A DNA stretch of 5,378 bases. It comes from an uncultured bacterium. GTDB lineage: Bacteria > Planctomycetota > Phycisphaerae > Phycisphaerales > SM1A02. This document shows, in pieces, positions 1 through 5,378 of the stretch. The notes under the pieces are model-generated. The model ran no database searches and had not been told where the DNA came from. It worked only from the letters and a program-made list of their open reading frames with translations. The first letter of the stretch is position 1. The number at the start of each line of letters is the position of its first letter. The translations under genes and the position numbers were made by a program. Location: contig CAIPQY010000270.1 of the NCBI GenBank assembly GCA_903867275.1, positions 1-5,378 of the forward strand. Reading direction: 5' to 3'.

Positions 1-2
1 CG

Positions 3-614
3 GGCCACGCGTTCCACAGCCTGCTGAGCAAGAACGATCCCATCTTGGCCTATCGCGGCAGCCCCATGGAGTTCGCCGAAGTGGCCAGCATGAGCCAGGA
101 GCTGCTCACGCTGCCATACCTCGAGGAGTTCTTCAGCACGGCCGACGCCGAGCGCGCGCGCCGCGAACTGCTGGAGGGCGTGATCAGCATGCTGCCGTGG
201 ATCGCGCAGATCGACGCGTTCCAGCACTGGGTGTATCTGAACCCCGGTCACTCGAGCGCCGAGCGCACCAAGGCGTGGCTGGATCTCGATGCGCGCTTCG
301 GTGGCGCACTGGACTGGAGCGGCATCGAGGGCTCGCGCGCGCACATGTGGCAGCGTCAGCTGCACCTGTTCGGCATGCCCTTCTACTACATCGAGTACGG
401 CATCGCGCAGCTGGGCGCCCTGCAGCTGTGGCTGGCCAGCAAGAAGAGCGAGAAGGACGCGCTGGCGGCGTACAAGCGCGCGCTGACGCTGGGCGGCAGC
501 AAGCCGCTGCCCGAGCTGTTCGCGGCGGCGGGCCTTCGCTTCGACTTCGGTCCGGCCACCGTGCAGTCGCTCATGGACGCGGTGGGCGCCGAACTGGACC
601 GTCTGCCCGACTGA
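3..614 (+). CDS. M3-family oligoendopeptidase, C-terminal part (5' end outside window)
   Basis: This is the C-terminal 203 residues of a zinc metallopeptidase that would cut short peptides in the cytoplasm. The reading frame is open to the left edge, so the gene starts upstream; the TTG at 45 is an internal Leu codon. The first visible codons read GHAFH, preceded by the last two bases (CG) of a codon, which fits the family's HE(A)GH zinc motif with the second zinc His at bases 6-8. PMEFAEVASM follows at visible residues 21-30, where Glu26 is the probable third zinc ligand. WQRQLHLFGMPFYYIEYGIA further on is the conserved substrate-side region of this family. The C-terminal pattern (LGGSKPLPELF, then FDFG) resembles the 'M3, not PepF' oligoendopeptidase group, normally around 560-580 residues, so roughly a third is present. 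No terminator is visible before the next gene, 69 bp downstream on the same strand, so co-transcription is possible. Family assignment is firm; substrate is unknown. Confidence 0.9.
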   Translation, partial: GHAFHSLLSKNDPILAYRGSPMEFAEVASMSQELLTLPYLEEFFSTADAERARRELLEGVISMLPWIAQIDAFQHWVYLNPGHSSAERTKAWLDLDARFGGALDWSGIEGSRAHMWQRQLHLFGMPFYYIEYGIAQLGALQLWLASKKSEKDALAAYKRALTLGGSKPLPELFAAAGLRFDFGPATVQSLMDAVGAELDRLPD

Positions 615-671
615 CGCGCACGCACCGCATTCATCCATCACACTCGAACCATTCACGGCACATTCGCCAAC

Positions 672-675
672 GGAG
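672..675 (+). promoter_or_regulatory. Ribosome binding site of the saccharopine dehydrogenase-family gene
   Basis: GGAG lies 8 nt before the ATG at 684, a canonical Shine-Dalgarno position, and fixes the start of the 684-1760 gene. The rest of the 615-683 gap shows no clear hairpin or promoter. Confidence 0.75.
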
Positions 676-683
676 ACATCAGC

Positions 684-1760
684 ATGAAGAAGGTCGTCAT
701 TCTCGGAGCCGGCAAGATCGGTCGCATGTGCGCACACCTGCTGCAGCGCAGCGGCGACTACGCGGTGACCAGCGTGGACGCGCACGCGGCGGGCCTGGAG
801 TGGGTTCGCAAGCATGTGCCGGGCGTGCACTGCGAGCAGGCGGCCTTCGACGACGCCAAGGCGATGGACCGCGTGCTGACCGGCCAGTGGGCCGTGATCA
901 GCTGCGCGCCCTTCCACTGCAACCCGCTGATCGCCGAGCGCGCGAAGGCGGCGGGCGTGCACTACCTCGACCTGACCGAGGATGTGGCGGTGACCAAGAA
1001 GGTGATGGCGCTGGCGCAGGGCGCGAAGACCGCGTTCATTCCGCAGTGTGGCCTGGCGCCCGGCTTCATCACCATCGCCGGCTGGCACCTGGCGCAGGGC
1101 TTCGATCGCATCCATGACCTGAAGCTGCGCGTGGGCGCGCTGCCGCGCTTCCCCAGCAACGCGATGAAGTACAACCTGACCTGGAGCACCGCGGGGCTGA
1201 TCAACGAGTACTGCCAGCCGTGCGAGGCGGTGGAGAACGGCGAGTTCGTGAGCGTGCCGCCGCTCGAGCAGCTGGAGCACATGATGATCGACGGCCTGGA
1301 GCTGGAGGCGTTCAACACCTCGGGCGGCCTTGGCACGCTGGGCGAGACGCTGAAGGGCAAGGTGCGCAACCTCAACTACAAGACCATGCGCTTCCCGGGC
1401 CATCGCGACATCCTGAAGCTGCTGCTGCACGATCTGGGATTCATCCACCACCGCGAGGAACTGGGCAAGGTGTTCGAGCGCAGCCTGCCCGCGACCGATC
1501 AGGATCAGGTGGCGATCTTCGTGAGCTGCACCGGCGAGAAGGACGGACGATTCCTGGAGCGCACCTACGCCAAGGTGGTGCTGCACAAGATGATCGACGG
1601 GTTGCCGTGGACGGCGATCCAGATCACCACGGCGGCCGGCGTGACCGCGGTGCTCGACCTGCTGCGCGAAGGCAAGCTGGCGCAGGCCGGCTTCGTGCGC
1701 AACGAGGACGTGGGCTTCGACGCGTTCATCGCGAACCGGTTCGGCAAGCACTACGCGTGA
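684..1760 (+). CDS. Saccharopine dehydrogenase-family NAD(P)-dependent oxidoreductase
   Basis: This 358-residue cytoplasmic protein belongs to the saccharopine dehydrogenase/reductase fold family. An N-terminal Rossmann domain opens with a beta strand and the dinucleotide loop GAGKIG (residues 8-13). CGLAPGF (122-128) marks the switch to the catalytic domain. Typical family blocks follow: NLTWSTAGLINEYCQPCEA (164-182), FNTSGGLGTLGETLKGKV (210-227), YKTMRFPGH (232-240), ITTAAGVTAVLDLL (314-327) and a closing ANRFGKHY. Length and domain order suit single-domain enzymes acting on lysine or saccharopine, such as LYS9-type saccharopine reductase or L-lysine 6-dehydrogenase. These interconvert lysine, saccharopine, glutamate and 2-aminoadipate semialdehyde. 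Sequence alone does not tell which reaction or direction applies, so no symbol is given. An SD (GGAG) supports the ATG start. The upstream peptidase gene could supply amino acids to this enzyme, but that link is inference. Confidence 0.9.
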   Translation: MKKVVILGAGKIGRMCAHLLQRSGDYAVTSVDAHAAGLEWVRKHVPGVHCEQAAFDDAKAMDRVLTGQWAVISCAPFHCNPLIAERAKAAGVHYLDLTEDVAVTKKVMALAQGAKTAFIPQCGLAPGFITIAGWHLAQGFDRIHDLKLRVGALPRFPSNAMKYNLTWSTAGLINEYCQPCEAVENGEFVSVPPLEQLEHMMIDGLELEAFNTSGGLGTLGETLKGKVRNLNYKTMRFPGHRDILKLLLHDLGFIHHREELGKVFERSLPATDQDQVAIFVSCTGEKDGRFLERTYAKVVLHKMIDGLPWTAIQITTAAGVTAVLDLLREGKLAQAGFVRNEDVGFDAFIANRFGKHYA

Positions 1761-1768
1761 GTCTCATT

Positions 1769-1835
1769 CGAGGGACGGGGGTCATTACGCGGACGCAGGC
1801 GCGGTCCGCATAACGACCCCCGTCCCTCGTTTCTT
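1769..1835. terminator. Long inverted repeat between convergent genes (bidirectional terminator, possibly REP-like)
   Basis: Arms 1769-1794 and 1804-1829 are 26 nt each and pair at 24 of 26 positions around a 9-nt centre (1795-1803). The outer 15 bp (arm beginning CGAGGGACGGGGGTC) are perfect. On the + strand the two mismatches are A1784/C1814 and C1788/A1810; in the minus-strand RNA both become wobble pairs (U-G and G-U), so that hairpin is continuous. TTTCTT follows the right arm (1830-1835), a short U-rich tail for + transcripts; no U tail follows on the minus side. The structure fills almost the whole 77-bp gap between two stop codons, so terminating both convergent units is the natural role. 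The stem is much longer than usual for an intrinsic terminator, so an origin as a mobile palindromic repeat is an alternative. Confidence 0.8.
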
Positions 1836-1837
1836 GC

Positions 1838-2710
1838 TCAGGCCCGCCGCAGCGTCAGCATCACGATCTCGGCGGGCACATTGCGGCGCAGCGGGAACCA
1901 CGCGCCTGCGCCCACATTCACGAACAGTCGACTGCCCCCGCGGCTGTACAACCCGCGCGAGTGGCGATGCAGCAGCGACAGGTTGGCCTGCGGGCGGTCG
2001 CGCAACGCCACCTGCCCGCCGTGCGTGTGGCCGGCCAGCGTGAGCGGAATGCCCAGTCGCGCCGCCGCAGGGAACGCCTTCGGGTTGTGCGACAGCAGCA
2101 GGTGCGGGCGCTCCTCCCCCACCTCGTGCACCATGCGCGAAAGTTCGCGCGGCGTGCCATGCCAGTCGATGCCCGCCACGCGAAACTCGTGGCCTGCGCG
2201 TCGACGCGTGTGCACGCCACCCGCAAGCACCAGCAGGCCGCGATCACGCGCCGCCTCGGTGATGGCGTCGGGGTCATCCAGATGGTCGTGGTTGCCGAGC
2301 ACCAGATAGCGGCCCAGCGGCGCGCGCATGCTGCCCATCGCTTCAAGCAGCGGCTCGCAGCCCTGCCACTCCAGATCGACCACATCGCCGGTGCAGGCCA
2401 GCACATCGGGCTTGGCGGCGCCGAGGCGTTCCACAAGCTCGATCGCGCGATCCACCGGCATGAGATGCCCAAGATGCAGGTCGCTCAGGTGCCCCACGCG
2501 CAGACCCTCGAAGGCGCGCGGCCAGTTGGGCACCGCCAGTTCCACTTCGCGCAACTCGATCGGCTGCTTCAGGTGGCGATCACGCAGACGCCCGCGCATG
2601 AGCCGATCCACGGTCTTGGTCAACAGCATGTTGCGCAACTGCGCGCGCCGGAACTTGCCGCCGCGCTTCTTCTTGCCGCCGCTCGAATTGCCGGCCTTCG
2701 AGCCTTCCAC
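1838..2710 (-). CDS. Calcineurin-like metallophosphoesterase (YaeI/YkuE type)
   Basis: This 290-residue protein is a two-metal phosphoesterase. All signature blocks are present in order: SDLHLGH (Asp77, His79), GDVVD (Asp109), GNHDH (Asn140, His141), SHNP (His208) and GHTHGGQ (His228, His230). Together they give a complete dinuclear metal site, so the enzyme should be active; its substrate cannot be read from the sequence. The arrangement matches the YaeI/YkuE group, whose members often have an N-terminal membrane or export segment. Here there is none: the first 26 residues are basic and glycine/serine-rich (KKKR at 13-16). I chose the GTG at 2710 because AGGAA sits 5 nt upstream and overlaps the stop codon of the preceding gene, implying translational coupling. 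The frame stays open to an ATG at 2845, but that extension lies inside the upstream gene and is not family-like. The ATG at 2629 would give a shorter protein that keeps the whole catalytic domain. Confidence 0.9.
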   Translation of the reverse strand: MEGSKAGNSSGGKKKRGGKFRRAQLRNMLLTKTVDRLMRGRLRDRHLKQPIELREVELAVPNWPRAFEGLRVGHLSDLHLGHLMPVDRAIELVERLGAAKPDVLACTGDVVDLEWQGCEPLLEAMGSMRAPLGRYLVLGNHDHLDDPDAITEAARDRGLLVLAGGVHTRRRAGHEFRVAGIDWHGTPRELSRMVHEVGEERPHLLLSHNPKAFPAAARLGIPLTLAGHTHGGQVALRDRPQANLSLLHRHSRGLYSRGGSRLFVNVGAGAWFPLRRNVPAEIVMLTLRRA

Positions 2711-2715
2711 GCGGG

Positions 2716-2720
2716 TTCCT
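2716..2720 (-). promoter_or_regulatory. Ribosome binding site overlapping the upstream stop codon
   Basis: On the minus strand the sequence reads TAGGAACCCGCGTG. The TAG (2721-2719) ends the barrel-protein gene, its last two bases begin the AGGAA Shine-Dalgarno, and the GTG start follows 5 nt later. This decides the GTG at 2710 as start of the metallophosphoesterase and indicates stop-restart coupling. Confidence 0.6.
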
Positions 2721-3627
2721 AGAAGCGCACCGACGCGCCCACCATCAGGCCGGCGATGTTGCCGCTGAAGGTGTAGTCGCCCTGCGTCAGCTCGAGGTTG
2801 GTGTAGCGATAGCCGAACAGCACGCCCACATTGCCCGTGATCCATGCGGTGAGCTGCGCGCGCACCTCGGTCTCGGTGCAGCCATCACCCGGCCACGCGG
2901 GGCCCCAGGTGCCGCTCACCACGAACTCCAGATGATCCATCCAGCGCAGGCGCTCGCGCAGATCCACCATCACGTCGATGCCGCCACCCACGATCACGGT
3001 GCCGAAGGTGTTGTCGTAGGTGCTGCTGGAGCCGGTCGACACATTCTGCACCTGCTGGTTCACGCCGAAGCCGCGTCCGCCCACGATGGCCAGCACCTGC
3101 AGATCACCACCCAGACTCTCGTTGGCCACGGGCGTTTCCCACGGGAACTGCTGCTTGGAGAGCGGACGCCACACCCAGCTCTGCACGTCGATGCCCCACG
3201 AGTAGAAGTCGAAGCTGCTCGACAGCGTGTCGCCGAGCGCATACGTGGTGTTGCCGAATGCGCCGGCGCCCACCGCCGACTGCGTGGCGCTGGTGCCGAA
3301 CTCCGAGCCGGTGGCGCGCACAGTCCAGTTCTTCCACATCAGGGACAGGTCGCCCTGAAAGGCGCCCTCCATGGTGTCGAGGCCGTAGGCGGTGTTCACG
3401 TCCTGCTGCACGGTGCTGACGGGGCCGTAGGAGGCGTTGCCGCGCAGGCGCGCGATCCACGCGCCGGCGGTCAGGTCCATGCGCACGGGTTCGCCCTCGA
3501 TGCGGAACAGCGGCTGGTTTTCGCAGCGATCAAGCAGCGAAGCGGTCGTGGAGGCTGGTGCGGCCGCCGGCGTTGCGGTCTGGGCCTGTTGCAAGCCCAT
3601 GGCAAGGGCGATGGCGGTTGGATCCAT
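2719..3627 (-). CDS. Putative outer-membrane beta-barrel protein, function unknown
   Basis: I do not recognise the family of this 302-residue protein. After residue 50 it is rich in Gly, Thr, Ser, Asn and aromatic residues, with alternating polar/apolar stretches typical of barrel strands: for example LQVLAIVGGRGFG (177-188 region), GTVIVGGGIDVMVDL (209-223), LEFVVSGTW (233-241), GVLFGYRYTNLEL (268-280) and a last strand ending in Phe (GLMVGASVRF). A C-terminal Phe is the usual recognition mark for BAM-assembled outer-membrane proteins. Only two cysteines are present (Cys35 and Cys250), which could form a disulfide outside the cytoplasm. Residues 15-31 form an Ala/Thr/Pro linker after a short hydrophobic run (TAIALAMGL), but no basic residue precedes that run, so the signal peptide is weak from the ATG at 3627. 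A GTG at 3678 in the same frame would add an Arg-containing N-terminus but would overlap the divergent arfB gene. The metallophosphoesterase gene follows 8 nt downstream and is probably in the same operon. Confidence 0.75.
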   Translation of the reverse strand: MDPTAIALAMGLQQAQTATPAAAPASTTASLLDRCENQPLFRIEGEPVRMDLTAGAWIARLRGNASYGPVSTVQQDVNTAYGLDTMEGAFQGDLSLMWKNWTVRATGSEFGTSATQSAVGAGAFGNTTYALGDTLSSSFDFYSWGIDVQSWVWRPLSKQQFPWETPVANESLGGDLQVLAIVGGRGFGVNQQVQNVSTGSSSTYDNTFGTVIVGGGIDVMVDLRERLRWMDHLEFVVSGTWGPAWPGDGCTETEVRAQLTAWITGNVGVLFGYRYTNLELTQGDYTFSGNIAGLMVGASVRF

Positions 3628-3653
3628 GATGCAGGCAGCGTATCGTGCCGCCC
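3628..3653. promoter_or_regulatory. Compact divergent start region, barrel protein / arfB
   Basis: Only 26 bp separate the two divergent ATGs (3627 on minus, 3654 on plus). Neither has a Shine-Dalgarno sequence. The centre holds GTATCG (3640-3645), which reads TATCGT on the + strand, 7 nt before the arfB ATG, and GATACG on the minus strand, 11-12 nt before the barrel-protein ATG. These could be overlapping -10 elements for leaderless or nearly leaderless mRNAs. No -35 of TTGACA type is evident. Confidence 0.35.
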
Positions 3654-4115
3654 ATGGAACCCGGCAGCGTGCCACCACCCGAGCCCGTGCGCTCGCCGAA
3701 CGCGATCGCGCTGGGGCGGCGCGCGTGGATCCATCCCGATGATCTGCAGTGGCAGTTCACCACCAGTCGAGGCCCCGGTGGGCAGAACGTGAACAAGGTG
3801 GCCACGCGCGCGGTGCTGAATGTGCAGCCCTCGCGCGTGTACGGGCTGAACGACGCGGCGCGCACGCGCTGGCTGGATCTGATGCAGCACCGCATGGCGG
3901 GTGGCGCGATCGCGTTCACCTGCGGCGAGCATCGAAGCCAGCTGCAGAACCGCGAATCGTGCGTGGCGCAGCTGGTGGCCAGCGTGCGTCAGGCGGAGGT
4001 GGTGCCCAAGATCCGGCGGCCCACCAAGGCCACGCGCGGCAGTCGCGAGCGAAGGCTGGAAGGCAAGAAGCGCGACAGCGGCATCAAGCGCGATCGCGGC
4101 TGGCGCGGCGAGTGA
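3654..4115 (+). CDS. arfB: ArfB-like ribosome-rescue peptidyl-tRNA hydrolase (class I release-factor family)
   Basis: This 153-residue protein should free stalled ribosomes by hydrolysing peptidyl-tRNA without a stop codon. It has the release-factor catalytic domain with SRGPGGQNVNKVATRAVL (38-55), where GGQ at 42-44 is the catalytic loop and NVNK follows as expected. The codon-recognition domains of RF1/RF2 are absent. The C-terminus is the basic tail characteristic of ArfB/YaeJ (PTKATRGSRERRLEGKK, 123-139, then KRDRGW), which in the family inserts into the empty mRNA channel. E. coli ArfB has 140 residues, so the length is right, with a slightly longer proline-rich N-terminus. I chose ATG 3654; a GTG at 3645 in frame is possible, and no SD decides between them. 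The gene runs divergently from the barrel-protein gene, and its TGA directly abuts the stop of convergent purM. A generic 'PrfH/ArfB-type' label is the only realistic alternative. Confidence 0.9.
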   Translation: MEPGSVPPPEPVRSPNAIALGRRAWIHPDDLQWQFTTSRGPGGQNVNKVATRAVLNVQPSRVYGLNDAARTRWLDLMQHRMAGGAIAFTCGEHRSQLQNRESCVAQLVASVRQAEVVPKIRRPTKATRGSRERRLEGKKRDSGIKRDRGWRGE

Positions 4116-4118
4116 TCA
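4113..4118. other. Abutting convergent stop codons (TGATCA)
   Basis: The TGA ending arfB (4113-4115) and the TGA ending purM (minus strand, 4118-4116) touch with no base between them and form the palindrome TGATCA. There is no intergenic space, so any terminator for either gene must lie inside the other gene's coding sequence. No obvious hairpin with a T-run was seen nearby. Confidence 0.9.
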
Positions 4119-5210
4119 CTTCCACAGGACCTGGCCGCTGCCCTTCGCGATCTTGCCCATCACGAACGGATGCTCGCCGGCCTTGCGCAGCTTCTTCATC
4201 ACGCCCTCGGCGAACTCCGGATGCACGATGAAGCAGTAGCCGACGCCCATGTTGAACACGTTCCACATCTCGCTCTCGGCCACGCCGCCGTGCTTCTGCA
4301 GGAAGCGGAACAGCGGCGGCACCTGCCACGAGGCGCGATCCACCACGGCATCCAGATGCTCGCCGTACGCGCGCGGCAGGTTGCCGGGCAAGCCCGCGCC
4401 GGTGATGTGCGCCATGCCGCGCACGACGCGCTTGCGCTTGTACGCGCCCAGCACCTTCATCACGGCCTTGGTGTAGATGCGCGTGGGTTCCAGCAGCAGA
4501 TCGCCCAGCGTGCCGGGGCCCGCGTCGTCGTAGTGCTTGCCCAGATCCAGCTTCGCTTCCTTCACGATGCGTCGCACCAGCGCGTAGCCGTTCGAGTGCA
4601 CGCCGCTCGAGGGCAGACCGATGATCACGTCGCCCTTCTTCACGCGCGTGGGGTCGATGGCGCGCTTCGCCTCCACCACGCCCACCGCGAAGCCCGCGAT
4701 GTCGAAGTCGCCCGGCTTGTAGATGTCGGGCATCTCGGCGCACTCGCCGCCGATCAGCGCGCAGCCGGCGATCTCGCATCCCTTCGCCACGCTCTGGATG
4801 ATGGTGGCCGTCTCCTCGGGCTTGATGCGGCTCAGGCCGAGATAATCGAGGAAGAACAGCGGCTCGGCGCCCTGCACGATGAGATCGTTCACGTTCATCG
4901 CCACGCAGTCGATGCCGATGGTGTCGAGGCGCCCCATCTGGATCGCCAGCATCACCTTGGTGCCCACGCCGTCGGTGCACGCCACCAGCACCGGATCCTT
5001 GTAGTTGCGCTTGAAGATGCGCTCCTTGAAGTCCAGGCGGAACATGGCGCCGAAGCCGCCATACGAACCCATCACCCGCGGGCCCTGCGTGCGTCGCAGC
5101 GCGGGCTTGATGAGGTCCACGACGCGGTCACCCGCTTCCATGTCCACGCCGGCCTGCGCGTAGGTGAGTCCCTTGGGTGTGGCTTCGGATGCGATGGTCT
5201 TGGCGCCCAT
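4116..5210 (-). CDS. purM: Phosphoribosylformylglycinamidine cyclo-ligase (AIR synthetase)
   Basis: This cytoplasmic enzyme catalyses the fifth step of de novo purine synthesis, closing FGAM to 5-aminoimidazole ribonucleotide with ATP. The 364-residue protein carries the full PurM pattern: YAQAGVD (17-23), GGFGAMF (51-57), [11 protein letters not shown] (75-85), the long conserved block [20 protein letters not shown] (101-120), [11 protein letters not shown] (154-164), [16 protein letters not shown] (198-213), EPTRIYTK (241-248), [14 protein letters not shown] (267-280) and [11 protein letters not shown] (316-326). The ATG at 5210 leaves a short non-conserved leader before YAQAGVD; total length slightly exceeds the usual ~345. 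The frame is open upstream to 5327, but that part overlaps sucD and is not PurM-like. Some usually conserved positions differ (GGETAEMPG appears as [15 protein letters not shown] as ITGAGL), perhaps lineage-specific. The gene is monocistronic in view, without other pur genes beside it. Confidence 0.96.
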   Translation of the reverse strand: MGAKTIASEATPKGLTYAQAGVDMEAGDRVVDLIKPALRRTQGPRVMGSYGGFGAMFRLDFKERIFKRNYKDPVLVACTDGVGTKVMLAIQMGRLDTIGIDCVAMNVNDLIVQGAEPLFFLDYLGLSRIKPEETATIIQSVAKGCEIAGCALIGGECAEMPDIYKPGDFDIAGFAVGVVEAKRAIDPTRVKKGDVIIGLPSSGVHSNGYALVRRIVKEAKLDLGKHYDDAGPGTLGDLLLEPTRIYTKAVMKVLGAYKRKRVVRGMAHITGAGLPGNLPRAYGEHLDAVVDRASWQVPPLFRFLQKHGGVAESEMWNVFNMGVGYCFIVHPEFAEGVMKKLRKAGEHPFVMGKIAKGSGQVLWK

Positions 5211-5255
5211 GCAGCGATGGTATCGAGGGCAAAATCCGCTATCTTCGGCCCTCCC
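5211..5255. promoter_or_regulatory. Divergent promoter region, purM / sucD
   Basis: These 45 bp separate the purM ATG (5210, minus) and the sucD ATG (5256, plus). Neither start has a Shine-Dalgarno sequence. TATCTT (5240-5245) lies 10 nt before the sucD ATG, and GATACC (5224-5219 on the minus strand) lies 8 nt before the purM ATG. Both resemble -10 elements placed for leaderless or very short leaders. The AAAAT run at 5231-5235 is the most AT-rich spot. No TTGACA-like -35 is evident for either, so this call is tentative. Confidence 0.4.
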
Positions 5256-5378
5256 ATGAGCATCCTCATCGACGGTTCCACGCGCGTGATCTGCCAAGGC
5301 ATCACCGGCTCCGCCGGCGCCTTCCACACCAAGGGCTGCCTGGACTATGGCACGCAGATGGTGGGCGGCGTCAAGATC
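5256..5378 (+). CDS. sucD: Succinyl-CoA ligase (ADP/GDP-forming) alpha subunit, N-terminal part (3' end outside window)
   Basis: The first 41 codons encode the start of the alpha subunit of succinyl-CoA synthetase, which binds CoA and carries the phospho-histidine in the TCA cycle step succinyl-CoA to succinate with NTP formation. MSILID followed by [10 protein letters not shown] (residues 9-18) is the usual SucD opening. [10 protein letters not shown] (15-24) is the CoA-binding Gly-rich motif GxTGxxGxx[10 protein letters not shown] (31-39) is the next conserved block. The catalytic histidine region lies beyond the window. In many bacteria sucC precedes sucD; here sucD starts a unit divergent from purM, so sucC must be elsewhere or downstream. 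The residues after MVGGV are Lys-Ile rather than the common Thr-Pro, a mild variation. Confidence 0.93.
   Translation, partial: MSILIDGSTRVICQGITGSAGAFHTKGCLDYGTQMVGGVKI

Noticed and set aside
45..47. TTG at 45 as the start of the first gene
   Set aside because: The frame is open to the window edge, and the upstream codons encode the end of the HExGH zinc motif, so it is an internal Leu codon of a truncated gene.
197..1117. Long + strand open frame spanning the peptidase end and the saccharopine dehydrogenase-family start
   Set aside because: It is Arg/Gly/Ala-rich low-complexity translation in a shifted frame across two well-supported genes, as expected by chance in GC-rich DNA.
1961..2722. 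253-codon + strand open frame antisense to the metallophosphoesterase
   Set aside because: The opposite strand encodes a full set of phosphoesterase motifs; the antisense product shows no recognisable domain and is rich in His/Arg/Gln.
2711..2845. N-terminal extension of the metallophosphoesterase to an ATG at 2845
   Set aside because: It would lie entirely within the end of the barrel-protein gene, and its sequence is not family-like; the GTG at 2710 has an SD.
2932..3792. 286-codon + strand open frame antisense to the barrel protein and running into arfB
   Set aside because: It overlaps the arfB start in another frame and its product is His/Ala/Gly-rich with no motif; a GC-rich shadow frame.
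4084..4980. 298-codon minus-strand open frame inside purM
   Set aside because: PurM in the other minus frame is unmistakable; this frame yields Arg/Gly/His-rich sequence without domain signals.
5211..5327. N-terminal extension of purM to 5327
   Set aside because: It would overlap the sucD coding start, and its residues do not resemble PurM; ATG 5210 directly precedes the family region.
1..5378. A defence system, CRISPR array, biosynthetic cluster or prophage across the window
   Set aside because: All but one of the genes belong to well-known metabolic, translation or peptidase families; the exception is a single barrel-like protein. I saw no repeat-spacer array, integrase, transposase or toxin-antitoxin pair.

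Overview
The window is GC-rich DNA from a bacterium, densely packed with protein-coding genes. It carries seven genes, two of them cut by the window edges, and no RNA gene, mobile-element gene or CRISPR array that I can see. One gene has the look of an outer-membrane beta-barrel, which suggests a diderm (Gram-negative type) cell. The GC richness, the gene families present and the mixed use of Shine-Dalgarno and SD-less starts would fit a member of Planctomycetota (Phycisphaerae-like) or another GC-rich environmental phylum. That placement is a low-confidence guess from general impression, not a database result.

Layout, left to right. (1) 3-614, + strand: the C-terminal part of an M3-family zinc oligopeptidase, beginning inside its HExGH zinc motif. 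(2) 684-1760, +: a saccharopine dehydrogenase-family oxidoreductase with a clear ribosome binding site, probably read with gene 1. (3) 1769-1835: a very long inverted repeat (26-bp arms) between two convergent genes, acting as a bidirectional terminator and possibly derived from a REP-like palindromic element. (4) 2710-1838, -: a calcineurin-like metallophosphoesterase (YaeI/YkuE type), apparently coupled to (5) 3627-2719, -: a putative outer-membrane beta-barrel protein of unknown function. (6) 3654-4115, +: an ArfB-like ribosome-rescue peptidyl-tRNA hydrolase with the GGQ motif, divergent from gene 5 across only 26 bp. (7) 5210-4116, -: purM (AIR synthetase of purine synthesis), whose stop codon abuts that of arfB. 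(8) 5256-end, +: the first 41 codons of sucD (succinyl-CoA ligase alpha subunit), divergent from purM across 45 bp.

The genes do not form one pathway. They are housekeeping or metabolic genes in short transcription units: peptide turnover plus an amino-acid dehydrogenase; a surface protein plus a phosphoesterase; ribosome rescue; purine synthesis; TCA cycle. I found no convincing evidence of a new multi-gene system. The points most worth a second look are the 26-bp palindrome, the absence of Shine-Dalgarno sequences at all four divergent starts (with TATC-type hexamers 7-11 nt upstream, suggesting leaderless mRNAs), and the unassigned barrel protein with its unclear start and export signal.
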